Shown here in pieces: positions 20,556-29,152 of a stretch of 58,995 bases of DNA (its first letter is position 1; each line of letters opens with the position of its first letter). Below the pieces are notes generated by a model. It saw only the letters and a list, made by a program, of their open reading frames with translations. It did no database searches and had not been told where the DNA came from. The position numbers and the translations under genes were made by a program. The stretch lies in contig JAAUSO010000022.1 in NCBI GenBank assembly GCA_012033205.1, forward strand, positions 1 through 58,995, given 5' to 3'. The DNA comes from Richelia sp. SL_2_1 (lineage in GTDB: Bacteria; Cyanobacteriota; Cyanobacteriia; Cyanobacteriales; Nostocaceae).

Positions 20556-20993
20556 TCACTTATTTCCTTTATGAATATTACTTATTGACTTTAAAAAGTG
20601 CTTTTGCGTTTGAGTTGATGTAAGTAAAAACCTGCTCATAGCCGTAATACGAATGCACTCAACTAATTTATGTAATTCATTCAAAGTAAAACCCATGTAA
20701 TGCTTATTTGAAGCGATATCAAAATCATACTTTAAAAACAAAGTATCATCATACAAAATATGCGTATCATTAAATACCCCTGCAACAATTTTGTTAGGTA
20801 AAAAGTCTATTTTTGTGAATACAAAAGCTATTGCAAAATCATTGCTTTTGTGAATGACGGTTGAGTCAACATATTGACTCAAGTTACTAGGTGAATGTAA
20901 TTTATTTAATTCGCTAAGCTCAAACCTCTTCATTAAGGGTGAAAAGTTGAAAGTATCATTATTAATCTGCAAACTATATCTTGTTTCACTCAT
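20556..20993 (-). CDS. Unknown 145-aa protein of element B
   Basis: Starts MSETRYSLQINNDTFNF; contains an alternating hydrophobic centre (DFAIAFVFTKIDFL, KIVAGVFND) and a helical end. It sits 3 bp upstream of the paralogue pair and 12 bp downstream of the ATPase gene, so the four genes 22226 to 19496 look like one transcription unit. No family recognised. Confidence 0.55.
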   Translation of the reverse strand: MSETRYSLQINNDTFNFSPLMKRFELSELNKLHSPSNLSQYVDSTVIHKSNDFAIAFVFTKIDFLPNKIVAGVFNDTHILYDDTLFLKYDFDIASNKHYMGFTLNELHKLVECIRITAMSRFLLTSTQTQKHFLKSISNIHKGNK

Positions 20994-21005
20994 TGCATTT
21001 ATCCC

Positions 21006-22226
21006 TTAAATTTGTTTCCAGCCTTTAGTAGTTAATTTCCATCCAAGTTGATTCATTATTTCTGATATTTCTTTATTAGTTGCTGAAATATCAAGCTCAC
21101 CCCTAGCGGCATGGAATAGCATTTTATCTTTCAATTTGTTAGGGGAAAGATAAATATCGTTAGGTGAAAATCCTTCAGCGATTAGCTTTTGATTAATTGC
21201 AATTTCTCGACCAACTTGTTCATTTATAAATAACTTAAGTAGCCCAATAGTTGCACTTGATTCAATCATTTCAGAATCAATGTATTGCCAATAAGTATCA
21301 AAATATTCTATCGCTTCAATCGGACTACTCCACTTACCAGTTACTATTCCCGTAACTATTAAATCAATAGTAATAGTCCAGCGTTCCGATGTTATAGACT
21401 TAGGCAAGTTTTTACTGTATTGGCTATTTTTTCTAGTCAAAGAAGTTCTTAGTTTTGCATACTTGGCACAATTGCCTTTGTCTCCCCAAAATTGGTGAAA
21501 TTTATCCTCTATTCCATCCCAACATATAGAGTCTAAATCTAATCTGTCTTCTATAGTTCTATGTTGGTAAGGTGTTTTGTCATGCGCTGTGAACATTTTG
21601 TAAGGCTTATGCGGGATTAAATAGATACGCCTATGTAATTCCCTAAAGCGTGTATCTAAGTGAATTGGATCAACTGTAGAGAGAATTTTAGGGCTAAATA
21701 CGTAAAAATCCAGATTCTCGCCGGAACTATTGGCTATGCTGATTTTTTCTGAAGCACGATTGTAACCAAATAAAAGCATTTGATAAATTGCTTTATTTTC
21801 GGTTAATGTAGAACTGTGAATGTTGTCCCAACATAGTATTGCTCCCTCTTTCTCAAACTGCTTATCACTAGTTAACCAGCGCATCTTGTCTAATGAATTA
21901 CGAATACTTGCAAAAGTATCTGTAGCAGAAAATGTTTGTTTTTGTCCATGAAACTTGCAAGCCAAATGGCTCACTGTTGATTTACCACTTCCTTCCCGTC
22001 CGTAGCACATCAATATGCCTAAAACTTTTGACCATTTACTAGGTACTAAACTATAAATAGTAACTAGCGGCAATACAGCTTCGCGATTAGGAAAGTAAAC
22101 ACATTCGTCAATTATGTTTTCAAAATTGTGATAAAAACTGGTATCGTGACACCACAATTTAGTCCAATCGTCTAACTCATTCGCATAGTACAGCTTTGGA
22201 TCTAAATACTCTTGCTCTTCTATCAT
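21006..22226 (-). CDS. P-loop ATPase, probable replication or packaging protein of element B
   Basis: A 406-aa protein with Walker A GREGSGKSTVSHLACKF at about residues 93-109 and a Walker B-like GAILCWDNIH at about 146-155, followed by FSPKILSTVDPIHLDTRF and an Arg pair (RELHRRIYL) suited to sensor or arginine-finger roles. The overall layout resembles the helicase part of phage/plasmid primase-helicases that act on plasmid-like elements. No primase motif is visible. It is the largest minus-strand gene, starts just after palindrome 2 and likely leads the operon down to 19496. Replication role is inferred; a DNA packaging role is the main alternative. Confidence 0.65.
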   Translation of the reverse strand: MIEEQEYLDPKLYYANELDDWTKLWCHDTSFYHNFENIIDECVYFPNREAVLPLVTIYSLVPSKWSKVLGILMCYGREGSGKSTVSHLACKFHGQKQTFSATDTFASIRNSLDKMRWLTSDKQFEKEGAILCWDNIHSSTLTENKAIYQMLLFGYNRASEKISIANSSGENLDFYVFSPKILSTVDPIHLDTRFRELHRRIYLIPHKPYKMFTAHDKTPYQHRTIEDRLDLDSICWDGIEDKFHQFWGDKGNCAKYAKLRTSLTRKNSQYSKNLPKSITSERWTITIDLIVTGIVTGKWSSPIEAIEYFDTYWQYIDSEMIESSATIGLLKLFINEQVGREIAINQKLIAEGFSPNDIYLSPNKLKDKMLFHAARGELDISATNKEISEIMNQLGWKLTTKGWKQI

Positions 22227-22231
22227 TGGTT

Positions 22232-22273
22232 TTTGTTTGTTTAACTGTTTGTTAAACCATTAGTTAAACCAAA
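22232..22273. promoter_or_regulatory. Element B palindrome 2
   Basis: TTAACTGTTTGTTAAACCAT then TAGTTAAACCAAA, in the 86-bp gap directly upstream of the ATPase gene. Same consensus as the other five copies. Confidence 0.75.
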
Positions 22274-22312
22274 TAGCACATAAGACTATATGGCTTAACT
22301 AAGGTATTGTGA

Positions 22313-23029
22313 TCAATTAAGAATCTTTTCTACTACTTGCAGAAAATAAGCCGCTTTGTCGTTAGCCTCTTCTAGTAAGCTGACTAAATGGGAAATACAT
22401 GATGCATCTTCAGGGAATTTCCATATTTTTCGTGCTTCTTGTTCAATAAAAGCATAGTTAGCTTTAATTTTTTCAGCTTGTGTTTCAGCTTTACTATAAC
22501 CGCCACTACTATATCCAGCGGGCATAGTTAGCAAACTGTCTTCTATTTTTGCAGTTTCTACCACTTCAAACTTGCGGTATTCTTTTGCAAACATATCTCG
22601 AATATCTTCAGAGAGTTCTTTACCCTCAGAGTCTTTACCCGTGGTTACATTATCTGCCCAATTACCATCTTGTAAATGAATGAAGCCACAATAACGTTTA
22701 GTTGCATCAAGTTTTTCTAACTCGTAACACAACCATTTTTCTATCCGTGATTGTTTTATGTTTACAGTTTGTTTCGTTTTAAAATCTTTCTTGTCGTAAT
22801 CTTTGCGAGCTATTTTAAATTGAATAATTTCATTATCAATTTTAAAATCCTTTTCACCCATCTTTTGAACATCGGTGAATCTAATAGCATTCGCTACAAG
22901 TAAGTAAAATCCATCGTCTGAAGTAAAACCAAGTTCACTAAATTCAATCTTGCTGTTAATCTCGCTCCAATCAGTACTAGAAAGACTTGCAATTTTTGCA
23001 TCATCTTTTTTGTTATACCAGAATCCCAT
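22313..23029 (-). CDS. Unknown 238-aa protein of element B
   Basis: Starts MGFWYNKKDDAKIASLSSTDW directly at the stop of the preceding gene (0-bp spacing). Mixed alpha/beta composition, with a Gly-rich joint (AGYSSGGYSKAETQAEKI) near residue 175 and a C-terminal helix. This layout, a globular domain, a glycine linker and a helical tail, is reminiscent of single-strand DNA-binding or recombination accessory proteins, but I see no defining motif. Last gene of the unit 24248-22313. Confidence 0.55.
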   Translation of the reverse strand: MGFWYNKKDDAKIASLSSTDWSEINSKIEFSELGFTSDDGFYLLVANAIRFTDVQKMGEKDFKIDNEIIQFKIARKDYDKKDFKTKQTVNIKQSRIEKWLCYELEKLDATKRYCGFIHLQDGNWADNVTTGKDSEGKELSEDIRDMFAKEYRKFEVVETAKIEDSLLTMPAGYSSGGYSKAETQAEKIKANYAFIEQEARKIWKFPEDASCISHLVSLLEEANDKAAYFLQVVEKILN

Positions 23030-23479
23030 TTAATTAACCTCCATCTGTACTTTTATTCCTAGATTCTTAGCGAACCAATCCACAGTTGAAATTTTCTTAA
23101 ATCCAACTACAGAAGAGTTAAAAAATGATTCAATTTCATCAACGCTTAATGGTTGTACTGGCAAGATAAATTCTTTTGAGCCTTCTATTAGTTTTTGCAA
23201 AGCTAAATAATTTAGCTTGCATACAATATCCCCAGTTTTTATTTTTACATTCGTTGGAACAATGCCAAGGTAAAAATTATTAGCATTTACCGACTCCGAA
23301 TAGGCGCTTGAAAAAACACCAATATCAAACATTTGGCAAACTTGGGTTTCTGTTAGTTCTGCAAAAACCTCACTAACATACAAAAGTATTTCTTGTGGGT
23401 CTTGAGTTTCAATTCTGGTTGAAATAATGCTGTTCTCCTTGAAATGCAAAATATACTTGCAACTGTTTGCATGAGTCAT
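23030..23479 (-). CDS. Unknown 149-aa protein of element B
   Basis: Beta-rich centre (FYLGIVPTNVKIKTGDIVCK), C-terminal DEIESFFNSSVVGFKKISTVDWFAKN (two parts). Stop codon abuts the start of the next gene, which argues for translational coupling. No family recognised. Confidence 0.55.
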   Translation of the reverse strand: MTHANSCKYILHFKENSIISTRIETQDPQEILLYVSEVFAELTETQVCQMFDIGVFSSAYSESVNANNFYLGIVPTNVKIKTGDIVCKLNYLALQKLIEGSKEFILPVQPLSVDEIESFFNSSVVGFKKISTVDWFAKNLGIKVQMEVN

Positions 23480-23491
23480 ACATAAATTATC

Positions 23492-23980
23492 CTAGTTTAG
23501 TAAATCGGGTAATTCATTAAATGAGTGTACCTGAATGCTTGTATCAATCAAAGTAAAGCGTTTATCAGATACTATGATTAATCTTTCAAAGTCTAAAGGA
23601 TTAAATATTGAAAGAAATCGAAGTATTTTCACGAAGTTAGCTAGCGCTTCATTATCGTGTTTAATCCATGCTCCTTTGCATTCAATCAACTTTGAATTAT
23701 TACCCAATAACTCAAAGTCGCAATTCCAAGAAAGTTTTTTGAATGGGTACTTGGGAGGTAAAATTATAGTTTCAGATTGCCGAATTAATTGCCTGCCATT
23801 CAAATGTTTTAGCAAGTGATAATAACAACTATGTTCTAAATCACTGTCCCAAAACTGAAATCGAGTTTTATCTACATGATTTGGTAATAATGTTTCATTC
23901 GCATACCGTTGATTTGTTAATACATCAATCCAAAATTTATTGCTTATGTTCCGCCTTGTACTCATTCCATGCTTCAGCAA
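23492..23980 (-). CDS. Putative PD-(D/E)XK-type nuclease (Tn7 TnsA-like or resolvase-like)
   Basis: A 162-aa protein whose centre (YPFKKLSWNCDFELL, then KLIECKGAWI) fits the D...(D/E)xK pattern of small nucleases: Asp in CDFEL and Glu-x-Lys in ECK, spaced by about 14 residues with beta-strand character. The N-terminal YHLLKHLNGRQLIRQS... helix and the aligned RLIIVSDKRF strand agree with TnsA, DUF1064 or Holliday-resolvase folds. In a mobile element it would process recombination or replication intermediates. The first codons overlap the upstream gene (23937-24248) by 44 bp; MSTRRNISN is a possible later start. Confidence 0.5.
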   Translation of the reverse strand: MLKHGMSTRRNISNKFWIDVLTNQRYANETLLPNHVDKTRFQFWDSDLEHSCYYHLLKHLNGRQLIRQSETIILPPKYPFKKLSWNCDFELLGNNSKLIECKGAWIKHDNEALANFVKILRFLSIFNPLDFERLIIVSDKRFTLIDTSIQVHSFNELPDLLN

Positions 23981-24248
23981 TCAATGCCTGTATTTCATTA
24001 AATTTTGTAATCCCCAATGGTTGAAGCAATTTACTGCAAATATACTTGATTGCATATTCCCTGTCATATGAAACATTTGCAGCATAAGCTACCTTTTTGC
24101 TTTTCCCTTTGATTTTGAATAATCCAGTTACGATGTGTCCTTCGGGTGACAACATATCAGGATTAAGTTTTGCTAACAAAGGATTGCCCTGTACTTCTTT
24201 CCAAGAAATTAAATAAACTTCTTGGCTATTTTGATCGATTCCTTCCAT
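23937..24248 (-). CDS. Unknown 103-aa protein of element B
   Basis: Starts MEGIDQNSQEVYLISWKEV just below palindrome 3 and leads the unit 24248-22313. Contains PDMLSPEGHIVTGLFKIKGK and a Lys/Tyr-rich C-terminal helix (EIQALIAEAWNEYKAEHKQ). No family recognised. Confidence 0.5.
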   Translation of the reverse strand: MEGIDQNSQEVYLISWKEVQGNPLLAKLNPDMLSPEGHIVTGLFKIKGKSKKVAYAANVSYDREYAIKYICSKLLQPLGITKFNEIQALIAEAWNEYKAEHKQ

Positions 24249-24260
24249 ATTGATGTTTTA

Positions 24261-24304
24261 TTTTGTTAAACTAATGGTTTAACCACTATTTAAACCATTA
24301 GTGG
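24261..24304. promoter_or_regulatory. Element B palindrome 3
   Basis: TTTGTTAAACTAATGGTTTA, then ACCACTATTTAAACCATTAG: two overlapping dyads of the common repeat, directly upstream of the gene starting at 24248. Confidence 0.75.
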
Positions 24305-24328
24305 AAACACTGCTAACGCCGAATCAGT

Positions 24329-24646
24329 TTACTTTGTTTTATCTTCTTTGGGAGTTTCGGCACTGTTAAGTAATCTAGCTTTTTGCGCTTCAACTAAACT
24401 AATTTCTAGCTCGTAGCATCTGCTTTTAATTGAATCAGTGTCGTTTTTAATCAATGCAGTACAAAGATACCTCAAAGCCGAAGTTATTGCTACTACTTCA
24501 ATCGGACTGCCACCATTTGACAAAACTGTATGTTCAATATAAGCAGGTAATGACAATAAACTAGCCCCAACGTCGCGAATAGTTTGATGCAAATTTTTTG
24601 CGCTTTCAGTTGCACGCGTAGCTTTTGTTTCGTTTTCCATCAGCAA
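24329..24646 (-). CDS. Unknown helical protein of element B
   Basis: About 103-105 aa (start at 24646 or the Met two codons later). Mostly alpha-helical: ESAKNLHQTIRDVGASLLSL, VAITSALRYLCTALI, YELEISLVEAQKARLL. Last gene of the leftward unit that begins at 27026. Small all-helical proteins at this place are often chaperones or regulators in phages, but nothing specific can be said. Confidence 0.5.
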   Translation of the reverse strand: MLMENETKATRATESAKNLHQTIRDVGASLLSLPAYIEHTVLSNGGSPIEVVAITSALRYLCTALIKNDTDSIKSRCYELEISLVEAQKARLLNSAETPKEDKTK

Positions 24647-24753
24647 GATTCCTCAGCTATTTAAAATTAGATTAACTAAGAATCAACAGTATAAAAAAAA
24701 ACACCTATGTCAATAAGTGTATGTCAAAAGTCTTATTAAACATACTAATGAGC

Positions 24754-24987
24754 TTATGTATCAAGTTTTTCTTGACTTAATTCCATTTGTATGATTTTTT
24801 CTTTGACAATTACCATGTCATTTTTTAAGTCATGAATGCAGGTTAAATAATGGTCTTTATTATTTTGTATTTGTTCACTTACTCCTCCTAGCTTATTTTT
24901 AATCAGGTCAGTATTTTTATTGTTGCGCCGCAATAGTTCGAGCGCAATTAAACTTATTAATTCAGCAACAATACTAATCCAGTTCAT
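24754..24987 (-). CDS. Small membrane-anchored coiled-coil protein
   Basis: 77 aa: an N-terminal hydrophobic segment (WISIVAELISLIALELL) followed by a charged helix (LGGVSEQIQNNKDHYLTCIH, then VIVKEKIIQMELSQEKL). Layout resembles phage Rz/spanin-like or holin-associated small proteins, but the family is not recognised. Lies 10 bp after the 249-aa gene. Confidence 0.5.
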   Translation of the reverse strand: MNWISIVAELISLIALELLRRNNKNTDLIKNKLGGVSEQIQNNKDHYLTCIHDLKNDMVIVKEKIIQMELSQEKLDT

Positions 24988-24996
24988 ATATACGTT

Positions 24997-25746
24997 TTAT
25001 CGATTATTTTTAGGTGTGCCACCTCTATCCCTGAGTAGCTCAGCAATAAAAGGCTTTATATTTTTAGGTTCTTTGTCCATCCATACAGGTAACTTAGTTG
25101 TTTTAGTGCGCCTAAATGTTCCTGATAAATTATCATTTTTAGTTCCAAACGGTAGATTTAATTCCTTGTTACTTTCATTTATTATCTTGGCACTGTTTAA
25201 GATAGTAAAGTAAGTAGGAAACATTCTTACAGTAGGCTTGTATAGTATCTTATCTGTTGCTCTAAGCCCTTCTTTTTTCTCTTCAGATATACTCAAAGTT
25301 AGTATTTTTGCAGTACTTAAAGTAAGCAATGCTCTTAATCTATCTTCTGCTTCTTTCTTAGAGCCACCATACACAACAGCTTGTCTACCATTATTTAAAT
25401 TGGCAGTTGCTCTAAAACGTCCCCACATATAACCATTATCACCTCCCATTGCAGATTTAATTTTAGTCCAATCTGCATCAGAACGTTTTAAGTCAGGAAT
25501 GTTATAAGTCGCACCCCTAACACCTTTCCCTTTAAAAGGATATTCGCGTTTAGTTGAATAAAAAACTGTAAGCCTAATTGTATGTGGTGATGCTCGAACG
25601 TATTCTGTTACGGGATATCCAACAAAATCGCCTATATCTCGATCGCCTATAATTTTTCTAAACGCTAGTAAATCATTTATGGTTTTTTTTACATTGCTAG
25701 CACTACCAGAAATAATAAATTTTTCAGACACTTTGGAATTCCTCAA
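24997..25746 (-). CDS. Unknown 249-aa basic protein of element B
   Basis: Starts MRNSKVSEKFIISGSASNVK; contains many Lys/Arg and an internal stretch GYMWGRFRATANLNNGRQAV and FGTKNDNLSGTFRRTKT. Overlaps the upstream gene by 23 bp. It belongs to the leftward four-gene run starting at 27026 that has the look of virion or surface-structure genes (basic, beta-rich, no enzymatic motif). No family recognised. Confidence 0.5.
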   Translation of the reverse strand: MRNSKVSEKFIISGSASNVKKTINDLLAFRKIIGDRDIGDFVGYPVTEYVRASPHTIRLTVFYSTKREYPFKGKGVRGATYNIPDLKRSDADWTKIKSAMGGDNGYMWGRFRATANLNNGRQAVVYGGSKKEAEDRLRALLTLSTAKILTLSISEEKKEGLRATDKILYKPTVRMFPTYFTILNSAKIINESNKELNLPFGTKNDNLSGTFRRTKTTKLPVWMDKEPKNIKPFIAELLRDRGGTPKNNR

Positions 25747-26119
25747 CTTTTAAACTCCAAGGTAACATCGTTGTACCTGGTAAATAAAGTCGCTTTCCCT
25801 GTTTAATTATTCGTGCTTCAAGTTTTCTAGGAACTAATTCGAGATTTTCAGATATAAGATTGTAAGCAACTATATTGCTTTCTTTTTTCGGATAAAGCTT
25901 AGAGTAAAATCCTACTAATTCGTTATTATTTCCGTAATGCCATCTAACTAAGGCATTAGAACGAACACCTGGGTTATTATCCCAAACGTTCCAGTCAATT
26001 AAATAGGTATACCGAATTATTTTTTTACTGGTATTTGGTACAAATAAATATACAGGAGAATCTGATAATTGAATCTCCCCAAGTACATTCCATACACCGT
26101 AATCATCAACGAATTGCAT
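25724..26119 (-). CDS. Unknown 131-aa protein of element B
   Basis: Aromatic-rich and beta-rich: VWNVLGEIQLSDSPVYLFVP, YTYLIDWNVWDNNPG, WHYGNNNELVGFYSKLYP. Such composition is common in structural components. Overlaps both neighbours (14 bp upstream, 23 bp downstream), so it is tightly coupled to them. Confidence 0.5.
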   Translation of the reverse strand: MQFVDDYGVWNVLGEIQLSDSPVYLFVPNTSKKIIRYTYLIDWNVWDNNPGVRSNALVRWHYGNNNELVGFYSKLYPKKESNIVAYNLISENLELVPRKLEARIIKQGKRLYLPGTTMLPWSLKVEEFQSV

Positions 26120-26369
26120 TTAAATTATTAATTAAATTTTGTTCAACTTGAATGATGTATGTATCGATGTCAACTCCAAAAAATTCTACCGCGTCCAAAT
26201 AATCCTCAAAAGATATGTCTGATTTTACAAGCTGCCGCTTGGCTTTATCAATTGCAATCGATTGATTAAGCAAATAATTAAACTCTTCATTAGATACATT
26301 GGTAGGAATGATTAAAGCTAAACTACGGTTAAACAATCTTTCACCAATTGCGTTTGCAAAATCAGACAT
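26106..26369 (-). CDS. Unknown 87-aa helical protein of element B
   Basis: Starts MSDFANAIGERLFNRSLALI; helical with acidic segments (ISFEDYLDAVEFFGVDIDTY). Spaced 15 bp from the 213-aa gene upstream. The size and the pairing with a basic partner suggest a complex within the same unit; no family recognised. Confidence 0.5.
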   Translation of the reverse strand: MSDFANAIGERLFNRSLALIIPTNVSNEEFNYLLNQSIAIDKAKRQLVKSDISFEDYLDAVEFFGVDIDTYIIQVEQNLINNLNAIR

Positions 26370-26384
26370 AATTTTTAACCCAAC

Positions 26385-27026
26385 TTAAGCAGGACTAGCG
26401 AGAATTGTTGAACCACTTCTAAATACTTCGGGGTCATATGAAACACTACCAACTTGAGCTATTTCTTTTAGTGCAGAAGTAAGGTTTTTTCTTACAGTTT
26501 CTTCGGAGACAGAAACTATGTTTGCATTAGCAATACCTGTTATAGTTCTACCAAAAGGAATACTATAATTTTTTCCTTCATAAGTTTTATAGTTTTTTCC
26601 GGTTACAGCAGACAATTTAGTTGTAAGCGCTCCGTTAGCATTATCTTTTACAAAAATTCTAAGCAAAGCTGGAAAAAAGTTTCCAGCTTGCATAGTAGTT
26701 TCGTCAACATCTTCATACCCAAGTTTTGCATCGCTTAAAGCTGCACTTAAAGGTGCTGTAATTCGTGCGCTATGGCTATATTGAGTAATAGGCGCAGCGT
26801 ATCTAATTCGTTCAGCTTCAGCTGTAGCAACTTCTATATTGAAAGGTAGAATTGCAAACGCAAAACGCTTTCGTTGTGCAGCCGTTAAATTTTTATCTAC
26901 TTTAATTCGAGTTTCACCCTTTTTAAATTTAATATAACCTGCCAATCTCGATCCACTCTCAGCAACACCACCAGCATCACGAAACTGTCGCTCTAAGTTT
27001 GAAAATCTCTGTCTACGTCTCGGCAT
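26385..27026 (-). CDS. Basic 213-aa protein, possible structural protein of element B
   Basis: Arg-rich start MPRRRQRFSNLERQFRD, then KKGETRIKVDKNLTAAQRKR, then a long Ala/Thr/Ser-rich part with alternating strands (YAAPITQYSHSARITAPLSA, TTKLSAVTGKNYKTYEGKNY). The mature-like body and basic head would suit a nucleic-acid-contacting coat or scaffold protein, but there is no recognised capsid signature. It heads the leftward unit and is divergent from the gene at 27148; the 121-bp gap between them should hold both promoters. Confidence 0.5.
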   Translation of the reverse strand: MPRRRQRFSNLERQFRDAGGVAESGSRLAGYIKFKKGETRIKVDKNLTAAQRKRFAFAILPFNIEVATAEAERIRYAAPITQYSHSARITAPLSAALSDAKLGYEDVDETTMQAGNFFPALLRIFVKDNANGALTTKLSAVTGKNYKTYEGKNYSIPFGRTITGIANANIVSVSEETVRKNLTSALKEIAQVGSVSYDPEVFRSGSTILASPA

Positions 27027-27147
27027 AATTCACACCACGCTATACATCTCGATCATAACAGTTCTTTTCAAATATTTAATACTCGTGTACTATCTAGAAA
27101 ACCCTAAGGGTACTTTACTTGTTCACTAGGAAATTACCTAAAAATTT

Positions 27148-27636
27148 ATGACTACAATAACACCTGGTTCTGGCTCAACTCTAAAATCAGCGACACTAGA
27201 AAGTAGATTACTTGAAGCATTTATTTTGTTAGCCGGTAAACAAATTACAACTAGTCCATTTGATAGCACTGTTTTAATCGACATTAACGAAAAATCAGTT
27301 ACGGTAAATTATTCACTACCAGCTAGTCATTCAATTGGAACCAATGGGAATACAGTTATTGCAGGCATAGCAAGTACACCTGGTTCTGAATTCAGTAAAG
27401 GTGATGGTGGAACATTTGTTTCAGAATCATTGGTTGGGCAATTAGTAGAAATGCTTATGTTTGGTCAAGCAAAGGAGATTGTACAGTTTGCAAGTTCTAC
27501 TTCAGCTAATAAAATCATTGCTAATTTTGATAGTGATATTCAGCGTTTGGCTGGTAATTACATTTGTGATTTGGACATTACTGTAGATGCAACAAATGGA
27601 GCAATTAAGGTATTAGCAAAAGAATTCTTGACCTGA
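27148..27636 (+). CDS. Unknown 162-aa Ser/Thr-rich protein of element B
   Basis: Starts MTTITPGSGSTLKSATLESR; contains FSKGDGGTFVSESLVGQLVE and a beta-rich end (NYICDLDITVDATNGAIKVL). Rich in Thr, Ser, Ile and Ala and poor in charge and Cys, like tail-tube, pilin-like or other self-assembling proteins. Single gene, followed by a 121-bp gap with palindrome 4. No family recognised. Confidence 0.5.
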   Translation: MTTITPGSGSTLKSATLESRLLEAFILLAGKQITTSPFDSTVLIDINEKSVTVNYSLPASHSIGTNGNTVIAGIASTPGSEFSKGDGGTFVSESLVGQLVEMLMFGQAKEIVQFASSTSANKIIANFDSDIQRLAGNYICDLDITVDATNGAIKVLAKEFLT

Positions 27637-27670
27637 TAATTAGGTATTGACTAGTTCAGACATTATCCTT

Positions 27671-27711
27671 TTTTGGTTAATCTGTTTGTTTAACCATTAG
27701 ATTAACCAAAA
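27671..27711. promoter_or_regulatory. Element B palindrome 4
   Basis: TTTTGGTTAATCTGTTTGTT then TAACCATTAGATTAACCAAA: outer dyad TTTTGGTTAAT/ATTAACCAAAA is perfect. Lies 47 bp before the start of the rightward operon (27758). Confidence 0.8.
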
Positions 27712-27757
27712 TCAGGATATCTATTAAAGCTCAATATAGACCAATACAACAAAAGAA

Positions 27758-28555
27758 ATGGAAACAATTACAATCAATAAATCAATACATCAAAATATTG
27801 ACACTTCTAGTGGCAGCAATATAATAAGGCTCACTCCAAACTCTACCGATTTGAACTTGAATCCTAGAGATAGAGTAATTACTCGTAATAAATACATTAA
27901 AAATTTAAAAGCTTACTCAAATATTACTAGTATTGCCGAAGCTAACTTACCTGATTTTAAATTTGATGATTCAGACAGCGAAAAATTAAACAAAGTTCTT
28001 GATGTTGAATGGAGGTCGCCAAGAAAACAACTTGATTTACTTATTGGTGAATTTAACAACTGGCTACCTGTAGGACAAATCTCAATGCTTAATCCCATGG
28101 GGTATCCTTACAGAATAAATAATCTACTGGATTTACTTACTGATAACTTAGCTTTTGAGTTAGGTCAACTTGTTGATATTGCAGTAAAAATTAATGATGT
28201 GGGTTACGGACTTCTTGAAGATAATGACATAGTAACTATTTTTGGAAACTATGTAGAAGAAATTACGATAGATGACAGTAACTTACCAGTAACAAACATA
28301 ACCGAACAAACTATATTAATTTCACAAACAACTACAATTTTGGCACCAAGCAATGATATTAGAAAATTTTTCTTAATGCAAAACATCAGTGAAAATGTAA
28401 TTTACTTTTCTCTCACACCTAACGCAAATATTGATAGCATTCAAGTAATGCCTGGTGGACATTACCAATTTACAACTGACAATGTAGCCTATTTTGGAGC
28501 AATTACGGGATATTCAGAATATAATTCAAATGTATTAGTAATTGAGGGAAGTTAA
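27758..28555 (+). CDS. 265-aa protein with phage-type beta-sandwich C-terminus
   Basis: The N-terminal two thirds are unrecognised. The last about 75 residues (FLMQNISENVIYFSLTPNAN, then MPGGHYQFTTDNVAYFGAIT, then VLVIEG) follow the (L)xQNxS....(I/V)Y.......PGG.....(Y/F)xGAI......L.V.E pattern of small phage head/tail decoration proteins. The next gene and the gene at 32045 carry versions of the same module. First gene of the rightward operon; its stop is 1 bp before the next start region. Structural role inferred from pattern only. Confidence 0.55.
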   Translation: METITINKSIHQNIDTSSGSNIIRLTPNSTDLNLNPRDRVITRNKYIKNLKAYSNITSIAEANLPDFKFDDSDSEKLNKVLDVEWRSPRKQLDLLIGEFNNWLPVGQISMLNPMGYPYRINNLLDLLTDNLAFELGQLVDIAVKINDVGYGLLEDNDIVTIFGNYVEEITIDDSNLPVTNITEQTILISQTTTILAPSNDIRKFFLMQNISENVIYFSLTPNANIDSIQVMPGGHYQFTTDNVAYFGAITGYSEYNSNVLVIEGS

Positions 28556-28556
28556 T

Positions 28557-28904
28557 ATGAGTGGTTTATATAATCCAGGGACAACTTTAACTACATTAAG
28601 AGGTGCATACGAGACTGAATTTCTAGCTACAAGCAACGCAGTTATTGCAGCATCGGGAACAGCTTTAAATATAGGAACAGTTGACGGAACACGAGTCCAA
28701 GCGATTGTTCATGTATTTAATGGAGAACCGCTATGGTTAGCTTTAGCAGAAACAATTAATGCTACTAACGTCGCATTTAAAATTGAACCAGGCGGAACTT
28801 ACGTAACCGAATTGGGATATACAGGTGCTATCTCATTATGGAATCCAGATACTGTGGGAACCTCGGATTATACGATTACAGAATTAAAATACAAAGGAGT
28901 TTAA
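28557..28904 (+). CDS. 115-aa protein with the same beta-sandwich module
   Basis: Start at 28557 (GAGGGAAG upstream; the frame is open from 28542). Residues 45-115 (GTRVQAIVHVFNGEPLWLAL, KIEPGGTYVTELGYTGAISL, TITELKYKGV) match the C-terminal module of the upstream gene, with the conserved PGG and (Y)TGAI. Probably a minor structural or decoration protein. Followed by a 10-bp-stem hairpin. Confidence 0.55.
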   Translation: MSGLYNPGTTLTTLRGAYETEFLATSNAVIAASGTALNIGTVDGTRVQAIVHVFNGEPLWLALAETINATNVAFKIEPGGTYVTELGYTGAISLWNPDTVGTSDYTITELKYKGV

Positions 28905-28911
28905 ATCAATT

Positions 28912-28944
28912 AACGTAGGAAATAATTTTAGTACTTCCTACGTT
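28912..28944. terminator. Hairpin, possible weak terminator in element B
   Basis: AACGTAGGAA pairs perfectly with TTCCTACGTT around a 13-base loop. Only a short T-rich run follows, so it may reduce rather than stop transcription between the beta-sandwich genes and the rest of the operon. Confidence 0.5.
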
Positions 28945-28975
28945 GACTTTATCGCACAAAATCAAATTAAAAAAA

Positions 28976-29152
28976 ATGGATAGATACTTACACCATTCAA
29001 TTAAAAAACTACAGATAATTAGAAACAATATTCAAGATTTTTCAATGCCTTATAAGCAATATGGAACTCTTGACAAAGAAATAATGATTGATAAATATAT
29101 GCGACTCATAAATGAACCAAAATATTACTTACACAAGCGAGGCATATGGTAG
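28976..29152 (+). CDS. Small basic protein of element B (58 aa)
   Basis: Start MDRYLHHSIKKLQIIRNNIQ at 28976; the open frame begins earlier but lacks a start signal. The stop overlaps the ATG of the next gene (ATATGGTAG), a sign of translational coupling. No family recognised. Confidence 0.5.
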   Translation: MDRYLHHSIKKLQIIRNNIQDFSMPYKQYGTLDKEIMIDKYMRLINEPKYYLHKRGIW

